Made by a program: the position numbers and the translations under genes. Of a stretch of 12,237 nt of DNA, positions 1-6,950 are shown in pieces. Location: contig JAATVR010000078.1 in assembly GCA_014523665.1 (NCBI GenBank), positions 1-12,237 on the forward strand, read 5' to 3'. The stretch's first letter is position 1. Each line of letters begins with the position of its first letter. The notes beneath the pieces are model-generated. The model saw only the letters and a program-made list of their open reading frames with translations. It ran no database searches and was not told the origin of the DNA. This DNA is from Nitrososphaerales archaeon TH526. GTDB lineage: Archaea > Thermoproteota > Nitrososphaeria > Nitrososphaerales > Nitrososphaeraceae.

Positions 1-159
1 AGGGAAAAAATCGTAGAAGAATTACGCAATCGAAGTATGTTAGAAGAAGGACAGGAAATAGACACTCTAAAAAAGATCAGCCCATTTAGCCAAATAGACA
101 TGCGACAATTTGCAAATATTCTTCATGAAAGGGCTTCGAGCCTGATTCATTTTGTGTAA
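1..159 (+). CDS. 3' end of an unidentified gene (partial)
   Basis: The frame is open from the first base of the window to a TAA at 157-159, giving the last 52 residues of a protein whose start lies outside. The fragment is charged and probably helical (it begins REKIVEELRNRSMLEEG and ends ASSLIHFV). I see no recognisable motif, metal-binding cluster or membrane segment. A stem-loop followed by an oligo-T run lies 40-80 nt downstream, which fits the end of a transcription unit and supports this being a real gene end. I do not recognise the family and assign no function. Confidence 0.55.
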   Translation, partial: REKIVEELRNRSMLEEGQEIDTLKKISPFSQIDMRQFANILHERASSLIHFV

Positions 160-198
160 AGTCATAACATGGTTATCACAACAAATTGATATTCTTTT

Positions 199-242
199 GT
201 TAGCAATAAACTGCTAACCCACAAATAGAAGTTATTTTTTTT
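199..242 (+). terminator. Stem-loop plus oligo-T, probable terminator of the partial gene
   Basis: A perfect 7-bp inverted repeat (gttagca at 199-205, tgctaac at 212-218, 6-nt loop) is followed about 14 nt later by a run of eight or nine Ts. It lies 40-80 nt after the stop at 159. Archaeal termination depends mainly on oligo-T, so the T run is the stronger part of the call; the stem may be incidental. Confidence 0.45.
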
Positions 243-296
243 GTTCTAAACATCATGTTAACGTATGACTCAAGCGCAGGTCGACGTGAGCCTTGT

Positions 297-441
297 ACTC
301 CTCTCTCCTCTCTTACAGTAACAGTAACAATTACGACTGGGAAAAATCAATCGACAAGATATATTTTTCAAATATGATTGTCAGAGCTAATCAACATCAA
401 CATCAACACCATCAATATCAACATCATTAACGTCATCGCCG
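297..441. repeat. Simple-sequence tract in the spacer before the acyl-CoA dehydrogenase
   Basis: Three low-complexity stretches lie close together: a pyrimidine tract of CT-rich repeats (about 297-314), a tandem cagtaa pair (about 316-328), and a degenerate ATCAAC/ATCA array (about 389-437). This fills much of the 381-nt spacer between 160 and 540. Apart from the terminator upstream and the TATA-like box at 511-520, I see nothing else in this spacer that looks like a gene. Confidence 0.6.
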
Positions 442-510
442 TAACTCCTTACTTCTTAATATTGACACAAGTTATCTTACATGGCTAAATAGCCAATAGT
501 CACAATCGGC

Positions 511-520
511 TTTAATATCA
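511..520 (+). promoter_or_regulatory. TATA-like box for the acyl-CoA dehydrogenase gene
   Basis: The A/T box tttaatatca is centred about 26 nt before the ATG at 541. This is the archaeal TATA-to-start distance and implies a leaderless or near-leaderless transcript. No Shine-Dalgarno sequence precedes the ATG. Confidence 0.45.
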
Positions 521-540
521 GCTACGATAATTATTCAGAT

Positions 541-1815
541 ATGTGTTATCATGATCTTTCGGAAATGAATTTCGATATTTCCAGGAGACAGAAAAATTTT
601 CTATCAAAAGTCGATAAAGCATCCAATCTATTGCGGGAATACGAAGAAGAGTGTTACCTTAACGAAAGAATTAATGACATGATTGTTCCAGTTTTCAAAA
701 ATATTGGAATGTTAGGCTGTCCAATTTCTAGTAGATATGGAGGCCTAGGGTACGACTTTCTCACCTACTGTCTTGCACTGGAAAGGATTGGAGAAGAAGG
801 GAGTTCTATTAGAACATTCCTATCAGCTCACACTTCAATTGGTCAACTGGTTCTCCAAGGGTGGGCTGACGAGGCACAGAAAAGAGAATACCTTTCGCAT
901 ACCACAAGAGGGAAAAGCATAATGGCGTTCGCACTTACAGAACCTACTGCTGGCAGTGATCCATCTTCTATGGAAATGGTATTTGAAGAGAAAAGCGACC
1001 ACTATGTCCTCAATGGAACAAAACATTGGGTTGGCAATGGAACGCTTGCCGACCTATTGACCACATATGCTAAGGAACGGAACAGCAAAGATGGACGCGG
1101 CAACGGAAGAATTTCCGCGTTTATAGTAGATAAAAATTGCCAAGGCATTAGACGAAAAGAGATCAAAAATAAAATGGGGCTCCTCACAGTGAAGAATGCT
1201 GAACTCCATTTTAGAAATTGCATTATACCCAAGAAAAATCTCTTAGGACTGAAAGGACAGGGTCTGAGCATAGCATACAGCGCACTGATAGATGGTCGTC
1301 TGAGCGTCGCAGCGGGAGCCCTTGGTGTCATCAAGGATTGCTTGGCAGAATCAATCCGTTATTCCAAGCACAGAACTCAGCACGGAGACCTTCTAGCTAA
1401 AAAGCAGTTAATTCAAGACCATATTGCAAAGATGGTAGTAAGTCTAGAGAGCTCTAGATGGCTAGTTTATCGTACGGCTATCACTAGACAGCATTTGCAA
1501 AATTATGTCGAGACGTTTAAAAGAGATAATACGGACTGGCAACTAAAATTGAACAGATCAAATGAGGAGTACATTAGAATAAGAGACGAGGTAGATAGAA
1601 TTTCTTCAATATCCAAGTTATATGCTAGCAATTGTGCGTTTGATGCAGCTAATCGATCGGTTCAAATATTTGGTTCATACGGGTACACCAAAAAATCTAG
1701 GGTTGCAAGACACTTTTTGGATTCCCGTGCAATTATGATCTACGAAGGTGCAAATGAGGTATTGACACTCAAAATTGGCTCACAATGCTTGGGCAAGAAT
1801 TTTGAAGCTTACTAG
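541..1815 (+). CDS. Acyl-CoA dehydrogenase family flavoprotein
   Basis: This 424-residue protein belongs to the FAD-dependent acyl-CoA dehydrogenases, which introduce the alpha-beta double bond into acyl-CoA thioesters and pass electrons to an electron-transfer flavoprotein. Visible family features in order are the N-terminal helical domain with YGGLGYD (66-72), the FAD and substrate segment FALTEPTAGSD (130-140), the beta-domain segment around 155-172 (VLNGTKHWVGNG), the C-terminal helical domain, FGSYGYTK (377-384), and IYEGANEV (400-407) with Glu402 at the position of the catalytic base of short- and medium-chain enzymes. The family norm is about 380 residues. Most of the excess lies between the helix ending WLVYRTA (about 313) and SKLYAS (358-363), where roughly 30 extra charged residues are inserted. 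The gene stands alone, with no ETF, thiolase or CoA ligase beside it, so the substrate cannot be read from context. Family call firm, substrate unknown. Confidence 0.92.
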   Translation: MCYHDLSEMNFDISRRQKNFLSKVDKASNLLREYEEECYLNERINDMIVPVFKNIGMLGCPISSRYGGLGYDFLTYCLALERIGEEGSSIRTFLSAHTSIGQLVLQGWADEAQKREYLSHTTRGKSIMAFALTEPTAGSDPSSMEMVFEEKSDHYVLNGTKHWVGNGTLADLLTTYAKERNSKDGRGNGRISAFIVDKNCQGIRRKEIKNKMGLLTVKNAELHFRNCIIPKKNLLGLKGQGLSIAYSALIDGRLSVAAGALGVIKDCLAESIRYSKHRTQHGDLLAKKQLIQDHIAKMVVSLESSRWLVYRTAITRQHLQNYVETFKRDNTDWQLKLNRSNEEYIRIRDEVDRISSISKLYASNCAFDAANRSVQIFGSYGYTKKSRVARHFLDSRAIMIYEGANEVLTLKIGSQCLGKNFEAY

Positions 1816-1956
1816 CCATCACTGATTTCCGCTGATATTGGCTCGAGCTTTCTAAATCATTATAGCAAAGGTCAGTAGGAAGGATTTAATTGCCAGATTT
1901 TCATCCGATGGTAATGACAATTTGCCTTCCGTATCCCACGTATTTACCCTCCAACC

Positions 1957-2005
1957 ATTTTTTGTAACATGTCATTAATTGCTACATATTTTTTTATTCT
2001 ATTTC
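1957..2005 (+). terminator. Oligo-T rich terminator region after the acyl-CoA dehydrogenase
   Basis: A T6 run at about 1959-1964 and a T7 run at about 1989-1995, followed by further T-rich sequence, lie 140-190 nt after the stop at 1815. No strong hairpin is evident. Several T runs in series are typical of archaeal transcript ends. Confidence 0.35.
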
Positions 2006-2066
2006 TTATCCTCATTTTCCTGGGAATGTCTACAAAAACTCATGTTTTTGGAGGGATCTAGTCAAT

Positions 2067-2076
2067 CTTTTTATTA
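2067..2076 (+). promoter_or_regulatory. TATA-like box for the flavoprotein gene
   Basis: The sequence ctttttatta is centred about 30 nt before the ATG at 2102. It places transcription start near 2099, downstream of the in-frame GTG at 2084, and so favours 2102 as the true start codon. Confidence 0.4.
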
Positions 2077-2101
2077 GTCACTTGTGAATCATGCGTTAAG
2101 A

Positions 2102-3124
2102 ATGAAAATTGCTGTAGTTGGGATTGGTGTCGCTGGTGCATACATCATGAACAAACTCAGTCAAGATGGGGACAACGCAGTAAAGGGCTTTGAAAGAATG
2201 CCAGCATCAACGCATGATGCTGTGTGTGCTTGGGCAACATGCGAGAATGTAATGGGTGGTTTAGTAAAGAAATGCGGTTTGGATTTTAGCAATTACGTTC
2301 TCCACAAAGGTAAGAATATGAAGGTCGAATTGATTGATGATAGTATTGACATCAAGTTAAGAGGTATGGTTGCTTATGATAAACTGCAGCTCATTAAAGA
2401 TATGATACGTGGTACCGACATAGAATTTGGAAAGGTGCCACGAAAGGAGAACCTAGAATCTGATTTTGATCTTATTGTAGATGCTACAGGATTTCATAGG
2501 AACTATTTACCCAAAGTTAGCAACGAGACTTGGATTCCATGCGTACAATACAAAGTGAAATATGATCGGAATAGAAATCCATATGATGACTTTTACCTGA
2601 AGGCATTTTCTAGTATGTCAGGATACTTTTGGTATTTTCCTCTCGGTAATGGATATGCTCATGTCGGAGCCGGTGATTTCGGACGAAAGTACACACTTGG
2701 ATTCCTCGATGATTTTTTAAACAGACATAAATGTGAAATCATTCATAAAGTAGGTCGACCAGTCAGGATAAGTCCCCCTTCTTTATGTGAACCGTTTTCG
2801 GATGGTAGAAAAACTATTGGGGTAGGTGAATCGATTGGTACCGTCTATGCATTGTTGGGAGAAGGGATCGTCCCATCTACCTGGTGTGCACAGCTATTTG
2901 TGGAACATCTAAATAATTTGAAACAATACAGAAGTGCAGTATTAAAGAAATTTGATATTTACTCCCTGGTTCATAAATTCATCAAAATGAAGATCTCAGG
3001 CAGATTTAACATATTAAGGAATTCTCGCGACTTGTTGAAAATCTATGCTCACATGAAGATGAATGAAAAGAGATATGGAATGAAGGTTGAAATGAAGAAC
3101 ATGCTAAAGATTTCAAGAATATGA
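2102..3124 (+). CDS. Geranylgeranyl-reductase family FAD-dependent oxidoreductase
   Basis: The protein is 340 residues from the ATG at 2102. A GTG at 2084 would add six residues, but the Rossmann strand MKIAVVGIG begins exactly at 2102 and the TATA-like box also supports that start. In order it shows the dinucleotide-binding loop GIGVAG (7-12), a cysteine-containing segment AVCAWATCEN (40-49) where the family often carries a conserved Cys, DATG (127-130), YFWYFP (175-180), which matches the YxWxFP substrate-cavity motif of geranylgeranyl reductases, and the second FAD segment IGVGESIG (239-246) with GEGIVPS (253-259). Characterised members hydrogenate the isoprenoid chains of archaeal lipids or quinones with FAD. 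At 340 residues it is shorter than characterised archaeal enzymes (about 390-450), with a basic C-terminal tail. The exact substrate is not visible; a role in isoprenoid or membrane-lipid reduction is inferred. Confidence 0.82.
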   Translation: MKIAVVGIGVAGAYIMNKLSQDGDNAVKGFERMPASTHDAVCAWATCENVMGGLVKKCGLDFSNYVLHKGKNMKVELIDDSIDIKLRGMVAYDKLQLIKDMIRGTDIEFGKVPRKENLESDFDLIVDATGFHRNYLPKVSNETWIPCVQYKVKYDRNRNPYDDFYLKAFSSMSGYFWYFPLGNGYAHVGAGDFGRKYTLGFLDDFLNRHKCEIIHKVGRPVRISPPSLCEPFSDGRKTIGVGESIGTVYALLGEGIVPSTWCAQLFVEHLNNLKQYRSAVLKKFDIYSLVHKFIKMKISGRFNILRNSRDLLKIYAHMKMNEKRYGMKVEMKNMLKISRI

Positions 3125-3375
3125 GGGAAGATCTTGGTTGTTCAGATTACTTCGATTCCCACTCTATTTGCAGCACTACTCGAATGACGCCTACTCATGA
3201 TTGGTCGTAAATCAGCAGAATCTGAATCGTATTACCAGACTAGGCGAATATATTCTGAAAAGTACTAATTGTTAATGTTTATCATATAGATGGCCATATG
3301 GTTACTATGATAGGGGACTAGAATATCTACCCATCATGTCTCTTTTTTCCAATTGGATGCACTTTCTGTAGCGTC

Positions 3376-3388
3376 TTTCTTTTTTTTC
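3376..3388 (+). terminator. Oligo-T terminator region after the flavoprotein gene
   Basis: A 13-nt tract made almost only of T, interrupted by a single C, lies about 250 nt after the stop at 3124. A shorter T6 run sits at 3343-3348. No hairpin is clear. The call rests on T content alone. Confidence 0.3.
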
Positions 3389-3644
3389 ATGTTTTGTTTA
3401 GGAGTCAAATTGTATTCAGTAGGGTTCTTTTGCATTGAGTAATGTAATGAATAAAATCTTTAATTGATATTTGGTAACAATGATACTTATTGTTTTTTCG
3501 CTGTGAGGATGTGGCCATTACCATGACGATTGCCAAGATTTACTTTACTATCATCACAAGAACTAACAGGAAACTCCTACTGGCAGGATAACAATAACTA
3601 CAAACCAGCGTTCGGAAAATCTTGCATAGCATGTCAGAGTGTAC

Positions 3645-3660
3645 TGCGAAATATTTCGCA
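3645..3660. promoter_or_regulatory. Perfect 16-bp palindrome upstream of pfdA
   Basis: The sequence tgcgaaatatttcgca is its own reverse complement. It ends 15 nt before the TATA-like box and 47 nt before the start of pfdA, a position suited to a dimeric activator or to a repressor that blocks the pre-initiation complex. That it is an operator is inference. Confidence 0.4.
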
Positions 3661-3675
3661 CATTTTTCTAGTCAC

Positions 3676-3684
3676 AAATATATG
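3676..3684 (+). promoter_or_regulatory. TATA-like box for the pfdA-ftsY-argF operon
   Basis: The sequence aaatatatg is centred 28 nt before the ATG at 3708, consistent with a leaderless operon transcript. Confidence 0.5.
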
Positions 3685-3707
3685 AAAGCCAGAGGATTAA
3701 AGGATGA

Positions 3708-4190
3708 ATGAGCAGCGGAGTCAGTGGCGAACAAGGCGCCCTCGAACAAAAGATTAATGAAATGATGCAGCAAGCAAGGGTGCTTGAAGCTCATTTGAAC
3801 GAGATCATTGGTCGTGAGGCAGCTGTCAGTAGACTGTTAGAGGAAGCCAGATTAGCATCCAGTGCGGTGCAAGATATTCAATCTGAAACAGAGGTTGAAT
3901 CATATGTACCAGTCGGTGTTGGGGTTCATATGAAAGTATCAGTACCCCCAGTGAAGAAATTGCTTATCAACATAGGTGCAGGAGTGGCAGTGGAAAAGAG
4001 CAGAGAGGATTCAATCAACTACATAGAATCTAGATTGAAGGAGTTCGAGATTGCTTTGAAACAGCTGATGGGGCAGAAGCAACAAGTATCTCTTCGAATG
4101 GAGCAAATTCAACTTCAAGTCAACGAAATGGTGCAGAGAGCTACCTCTGGCAGGAGCAACTTAGGTAAACCCAGTAGCAATAATAATTAG
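3708..4190 (+). CDS. pfdA: Prefoldin subunit alpha
   Basis: This 160-residue protein is the alpha subunit of the archaeal prefoldin hexamer (two alpha, four beta), a cytosolic chaperone that holds unfolded polypeptides in a coiled-coil cavity and passes them to the thermosome. The family layout is clear: an N-terminal coiled coil (about 8-55), a central beta region with VPVGVGVHMKVSVP (67-80) and LLINIGAGVAVEKS (85-98), and a C-terminal coiled coil (about 100-145). The family's VGxG and IGAGVxVEK signatures are easily seen. A polar tail rich in Ser and Asn ends the protein. The ATG at 3708 is the first possible start, because a TGA lies in frame directly before it (3705-3707). It is the first gene of an operon with ftsY 25 nt downstream, a pairing common in archaeal genomes. 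Confidence 0.93.
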   Translation: MSSGVSGEQGALEQKINEMMQQARVLEAHLNEIIGREAAVSRLLEEARLASSAVQDIQSETEVESYVPVGVGVHMKVSVPPVKKLLINIGAGVAVEKSREDSINYIESRLKEFEIALKQLMGQKQQVSLRMEQIQLQVNEMVQRATSGRSNLGKPSSNNN

Positions 4191-4215
4191 TCGCGTTAAG
4201 ATTACAGGGACGCAA

Positions 4216-5865
4216 ATGTTTGACCAGCTCAAAAGGGCATTTTCTGACGCAGCGAGAAACCTATCGTCTCATAAGAAAATTTCTGAGAGAGATTTAAATA
4301 GCGAATTATCTGAACTTGAGCTTTCGCTTCTCGAAAGTGATGTTGCTCCAGAGGTTGTAGACGACCTTTTTGGAAACCTACGAACTGAATTACTAGGTTT
4401 AGAACTTGAAAAAGGACAAAGTGCAGAAGAAGTGATCAGGCTCAAGCTCAGATTTCGGATAGCTGACATGTTTAACAAATCTGGAAATATGAATCTTATC
4501 CAACAAATAAGATCTAAAAAGGAAGCAGGACAAGGACCATGTGTTATAGTTTTGCTTGGAATAAACGGAACTGGTAAGACAACGACTATTGCGAAAATTG
4601 CTCGTCTATTTAAGAAGAATGGAATTTCAACTGTACTTGCTGCTGCAGATACCCATAGAGCCGGTGCAATTGAGCAGCTATCAAAACATGGAGAAAATTT
4701 GTCTATCAAAGTCATCTCACAGAGATACGGAGCTGATCCCTCTGCGGTTGGACGGGACGCTGTGGATTATGCTACAAAACACCGCGTAGATACAGTATTA
4801 ATTGATACCGCTGGCAGAATGCAGACTGCAAAGAACCTGATGGATGAAATTAACAAGATAGTCAGAGTTGTAAAACCAGATATCAAATTATTTATCGGCG
4901 ATTCATTGGCAGGAAATGATACTATCAATCAGGCCCGTGAGTTTTTTGAATATACCAAATTTGATGGTGCAATACTAACCAAGACTGATGCAGATGCCAA
5001 AGGGGGTTCAGCCATATCGATTGTGCATGCCACATCAAAGCCAATTGTCCTATTAGGAATGGGTCAAAGTTATGACGATATCACACCTTTTAGTTCTGAA
5101 AGGTTTCTCGATTCAGTCTTTGGTAATTCCCCTTTAATTGGTGAAACGAAGCTCCTACCCGACAATATCATTCATCATGATGATATGACCAAACAAGACA
5201 CGAAGAGGACTGAAAAAGTTGCACTAGATATAGAACCACCGTATGAGAAGGTAACTTTGAAAACAGTGAGTAATGAAGATACTTCTGAGAGACCAAATCA
5301 AAAAATAGATGAAACTCCCCCAAAATTGCTTCCAGATTTAGATGATTCCAGTTCCAACAAATATGAATCATTAGATAGAGTCGATTCTGAAAGTCTTGCT
5401 AAGCAGCAGCAACAACAGCAGCTGCAAGAAGAACAACAACAACAGCAAGAAGAACATTTAAAGCAACCAAATCGTTCAGAACAACGGGAAGAACTCGAAC
5501 GCTCACAACAGCAAGAGCAAGAGCAGCAAGGACATCAAGAACTGCAGCCAGAGGTTATCAGTCTAATATCTGACAAGGAACCTGAGCCAACAACCCAGAA
5601 AAAAGAGCCCGGCGGCTTTTTGAGAGGTTTGTTCGGCAAGAAAAACAAGAACAAGACGCAAGAGCCAGAAGAGAACGTTACAAAGAATAATCTTACTATT
5701 AAGAGCTCTCATGAAAAGGATCTTACCTCATCGATGGAATCTGAAGTGAAGTCAAAAACTAAGAATCTAGCTGAAAATAATGAGAAAAAAGCCAAAAGTC
5801 AGAAGAAAGACGAAGAAGAAGTAGTGTATCTAACGGATGAAGATATTGAAGACCTCCTTAAATAA
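4216..5865 (+). CDS. ftsY: SRP receptor GTPase FtsY with a long C-terminal extension
   Basis: FtsY is the membrane receptor that, with SRP54, delivers translating ribosomes to the Sec translocon using paired GTP hydrolysis. The first 303 residues form a normal NG core: a helical N domain (1-90), P-loop GINGTGKTT (115-123), DTHRAGA (145-151), DTAGR (197-201), TKTD (255-258) and the closing GMGQSYDDITPF (281-292). Residues 304-549 are unusual. They form a tail of about 245 residues with an acidic, Ser/Thr-rich part (304-394), glutamine-rich blocks (397-411 and 431-438), the basic segment GGFLRGLFGKK (466-476), a Lys/Glu-rich stretch, and an acidic end. Archaeal FtsY proteins usually stop near the end of the NG core, and bacteria carry their extra domain at the N-terminus. 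The start at 4216 lies 25 nt after pfdA, and the 3' end overlaps argF. Identity is firm; function of the tail is unknown. Confidence 0.95.
   Translation: MFDQLKRAFSDAARNLSSHKKISERDLNSELSELELSLLESDVAPEVVDDLFGNLRTELLGLELEKGQSAEEVIRLKLRFRIADMFNKSGNMNLIQQIRSKKEAGQGPCVIVLLGINGTGKTTTIAKIARLFKKNGISTVLAAADTHRAGAIEQLSKHGENLSIKVISQRYGADPSAVGRDAVDYATKHRVDTVLIDTAGRMQTAKNLMDEINKIVRVVKPDIKLFIGDSLAGNDTINQAREFFEYTKFDGAILTKTDADAKGGSAISIVHATSKPIVLLGMGQSYDDITPFSSERFLDSVFGNSPLIGETKLLPDNIIHHDDMTKQDTKRTEKVALDIEPPYEKVTLKTVSNEDTSERPNQKIDETPPKLLPDLDDSSSNKYESLDRVDSESLAKQQQQQQLQEEQQQQQEEHLKQPNRSEQREELERSQQQEQEQQGHQELQPEVISLISDKEPEPTTQKKEPGGFLRGLFGKKNKNKTQEPEENVTKNNLTIKSSHEKDLTSSMESEVKSKTKNLAENNEKKAKSQKKDEEEVVYLTDEDIEDLLK
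5402..5533 (+). repeat. CAA/CAG-rich low-complexity tract in ftsY
   Basis: This tract encodes FtsY residues about 396-439 and consists mostly of CAA, CAG and GAA/GAG codons, giving Gln runs of six and five with Glu between. CAA and CAG are mixed, so it is not a pure trinucleotide expansion. It may still arise and vary by replication slippage. Confidence 0.75.
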
Positions 5866-6787
5866 GAAAGATTTTTTGACTCTGAAAGACCTATGTAAAG
5901 AGGAAATCTTATCAATCTTAGAGTTGTCTAAGGATCTCAAGAGGGAATTGAAGAATGGAAGATCACCTCATTTATTGAAGGGGAAAACTCTTGCCATGAT
6001 CTTTCAGAAACCCTCTACTAGGACCCGATTAAGTTTTGAAACGGGAATCGTACAATTGGGCGGGACCGCTATCTATCTGAGTTCAAACGACCTTCAACTA
6101 ACGAGAGGAGAATCAATCGAAGATACAGCTCGGACGCTTTCACTCTACGTTGACTTGATTATGGCGCGTGTATATTCGCATTCGGATATAGAGAAACTCG
6201 CAGCATACTCCTCTGTTCCCGTGATAAACGGACTTTCAGATACTTTTCATCCTTGCCAAATTTTGGCCGACCTCCTGACGATTCAAGAGCAGAAGAATAC
6301 ATTCAACGGATTGAAAGTTGCGTGGATAGGGGACGGTAACAATGTTTGCAATGATCTAGTACTTGGTTGTTCAAAAATTGGCATAAATCTTTCAATTGCC
6401 TGTCCTCCGGGTTTCGAGCCAAATGCCGATGTACTAGATGTAGCAAAACAAGAAGCTTTCAAAAGTTCAACAGAGATATCAATCACAGATGATCCTTTAA
6501 AAGCCGTTCAAAATGCTGATGTGTTGGCAACGGACACATTCATATCCATAGGAAAGGATGAAGAAAGACAGCGAAGAAAAGAGATATTCTTACCCAAGTA
6601 CCAAGTAAATTCTGATCTGTTAAGGTCAGCGAAACAAGATTGTATTTTTATGCATTGCCTTCCGGCCTCCAGGGGTCGAGAAGTCACTTCCGAAGTAATT
6701 GACGGTGAAGCATCTGTGGTGTGGGACCAGGCTGAAAATAGGCTACACGTACAGAAGGCATTAATGTGTATGCTACCTTTGAGGTAA
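5837..6787 (+). CDS. argF: Ornithine carbamoyltransferase
   Basis: This 316-residue enzyme transfers the carbamoyl group from carbamoyl phosphate to ornithine, giving citrulline in arginine biosynthesis. The carbamoyl-phosphate loop STRTR (60-64), the HPCQ motif (138-141), the domain-linking WIGDGNNVCNDL (163-174) and the HCLP loop (273-276) are all present, and length is normal for the family. The ornithine-binding loop, usually DxxxSMG, reads DTFISIG (233-239), a conservative Met-to-Ile change; the overall pattern still fits ornithine rather than aspartate carbamoyltransferase. The ATG at 5837 lies inside ftsY and gives a 29-nt overlap in another frame. It is chosen because family N-termini begin about a dozen residues before FLTLKDL and no later ATG is usable. 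No Shine-Dalgarno is visible, so translation is probably coupled to ftsY. A putrescine carbamoyltransferase is less likely but not excluded. Confidence 0.93.
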   Translation: MKILKTSLNKKDFLTLKDLCKEEILSILELSKDLKRELKNGRSPHLLKGKTLAMIFQKPSTRTRLSFETGIVQLGGTAIYLSSNDLQLTRGESIEDTARTLSLYVDLIMARVYSHSDIEKLAAYSSVPVINGLSDTFHPCQILADLLTIQEQKNTFNGLKVAWIGDGNNVCNDLVLGCSKIGINLSIACPPGFEPNADVLDVAKQEAFKSSTEISITDDPLKAVQNADVLATDTFISIGKDEERQRRKEIFLPKYQVNSDLLRSAKQDCIFMHCLPASRGREVTSEVIDGEASVVWDQAENRLHVQKALMCMLPLR

Positions 6788-6950
6788 ACACTTGTTGTTC
6801 GTAGCGACTTATCGGCTGTGAATTAACCTTTTATTGCCAGCAAGATACTGAAAATATCTAGTATAGGAAGACGCATCTAGGATGTTATGTTGGTTCGTAA
6901 ACTTCACTCATCACCAGAGCGAGAGTCTCGTGTTGTCTGGAGTGTTCGGA

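Larger units (their letters stand above)
3125..3707. other. 583-nt spacer between the flavoprotein and pfdA
   Basis: No convincing gene is visible. T runs at 3343-3348 and about 3376-3388 probably end the upstream transcript. A reverse-strand frame at 3405-3524 would encode a basic 39-residue peptide, but it has no recognisable motif or promoter and is not called. The last 65 nt hold a perfect palindrome (3645-3660) and a TATA-like box (3676-3684) that belong to pfdA. In many archaea this position is occupied by ribosomal protein genes such as L31e, aIF6 or LX, and none is seen here. Confidence 0.5.

Noticed and set aside
389..437. CRISPR-like repetition in the ATCAAC array
   Set aside because: Repeat units are 6 nt or shorter, degenerate and without spacers. 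This is simple sequence, not a CRISPR array.
1002..1334. Long reverse frames inside the acyl-CoA dehydrogenase and ftsY (e.g. 4269-4715)
   Set aside because: They lie opposite clearly conserved coding sequence and show no protein-family features of their own.
3148..3180. tRNA-like T-arm sequence (ttcgattccc)
   Set aside because: The flanking bases do not form a T stem, and no acceptor or anticodon stem could be built around it.
3405..3524. Reverse-strand 39-residue basic ORF before pfdA
   Set aside because: No promoter, no recognisable motif, and a length common by chance.
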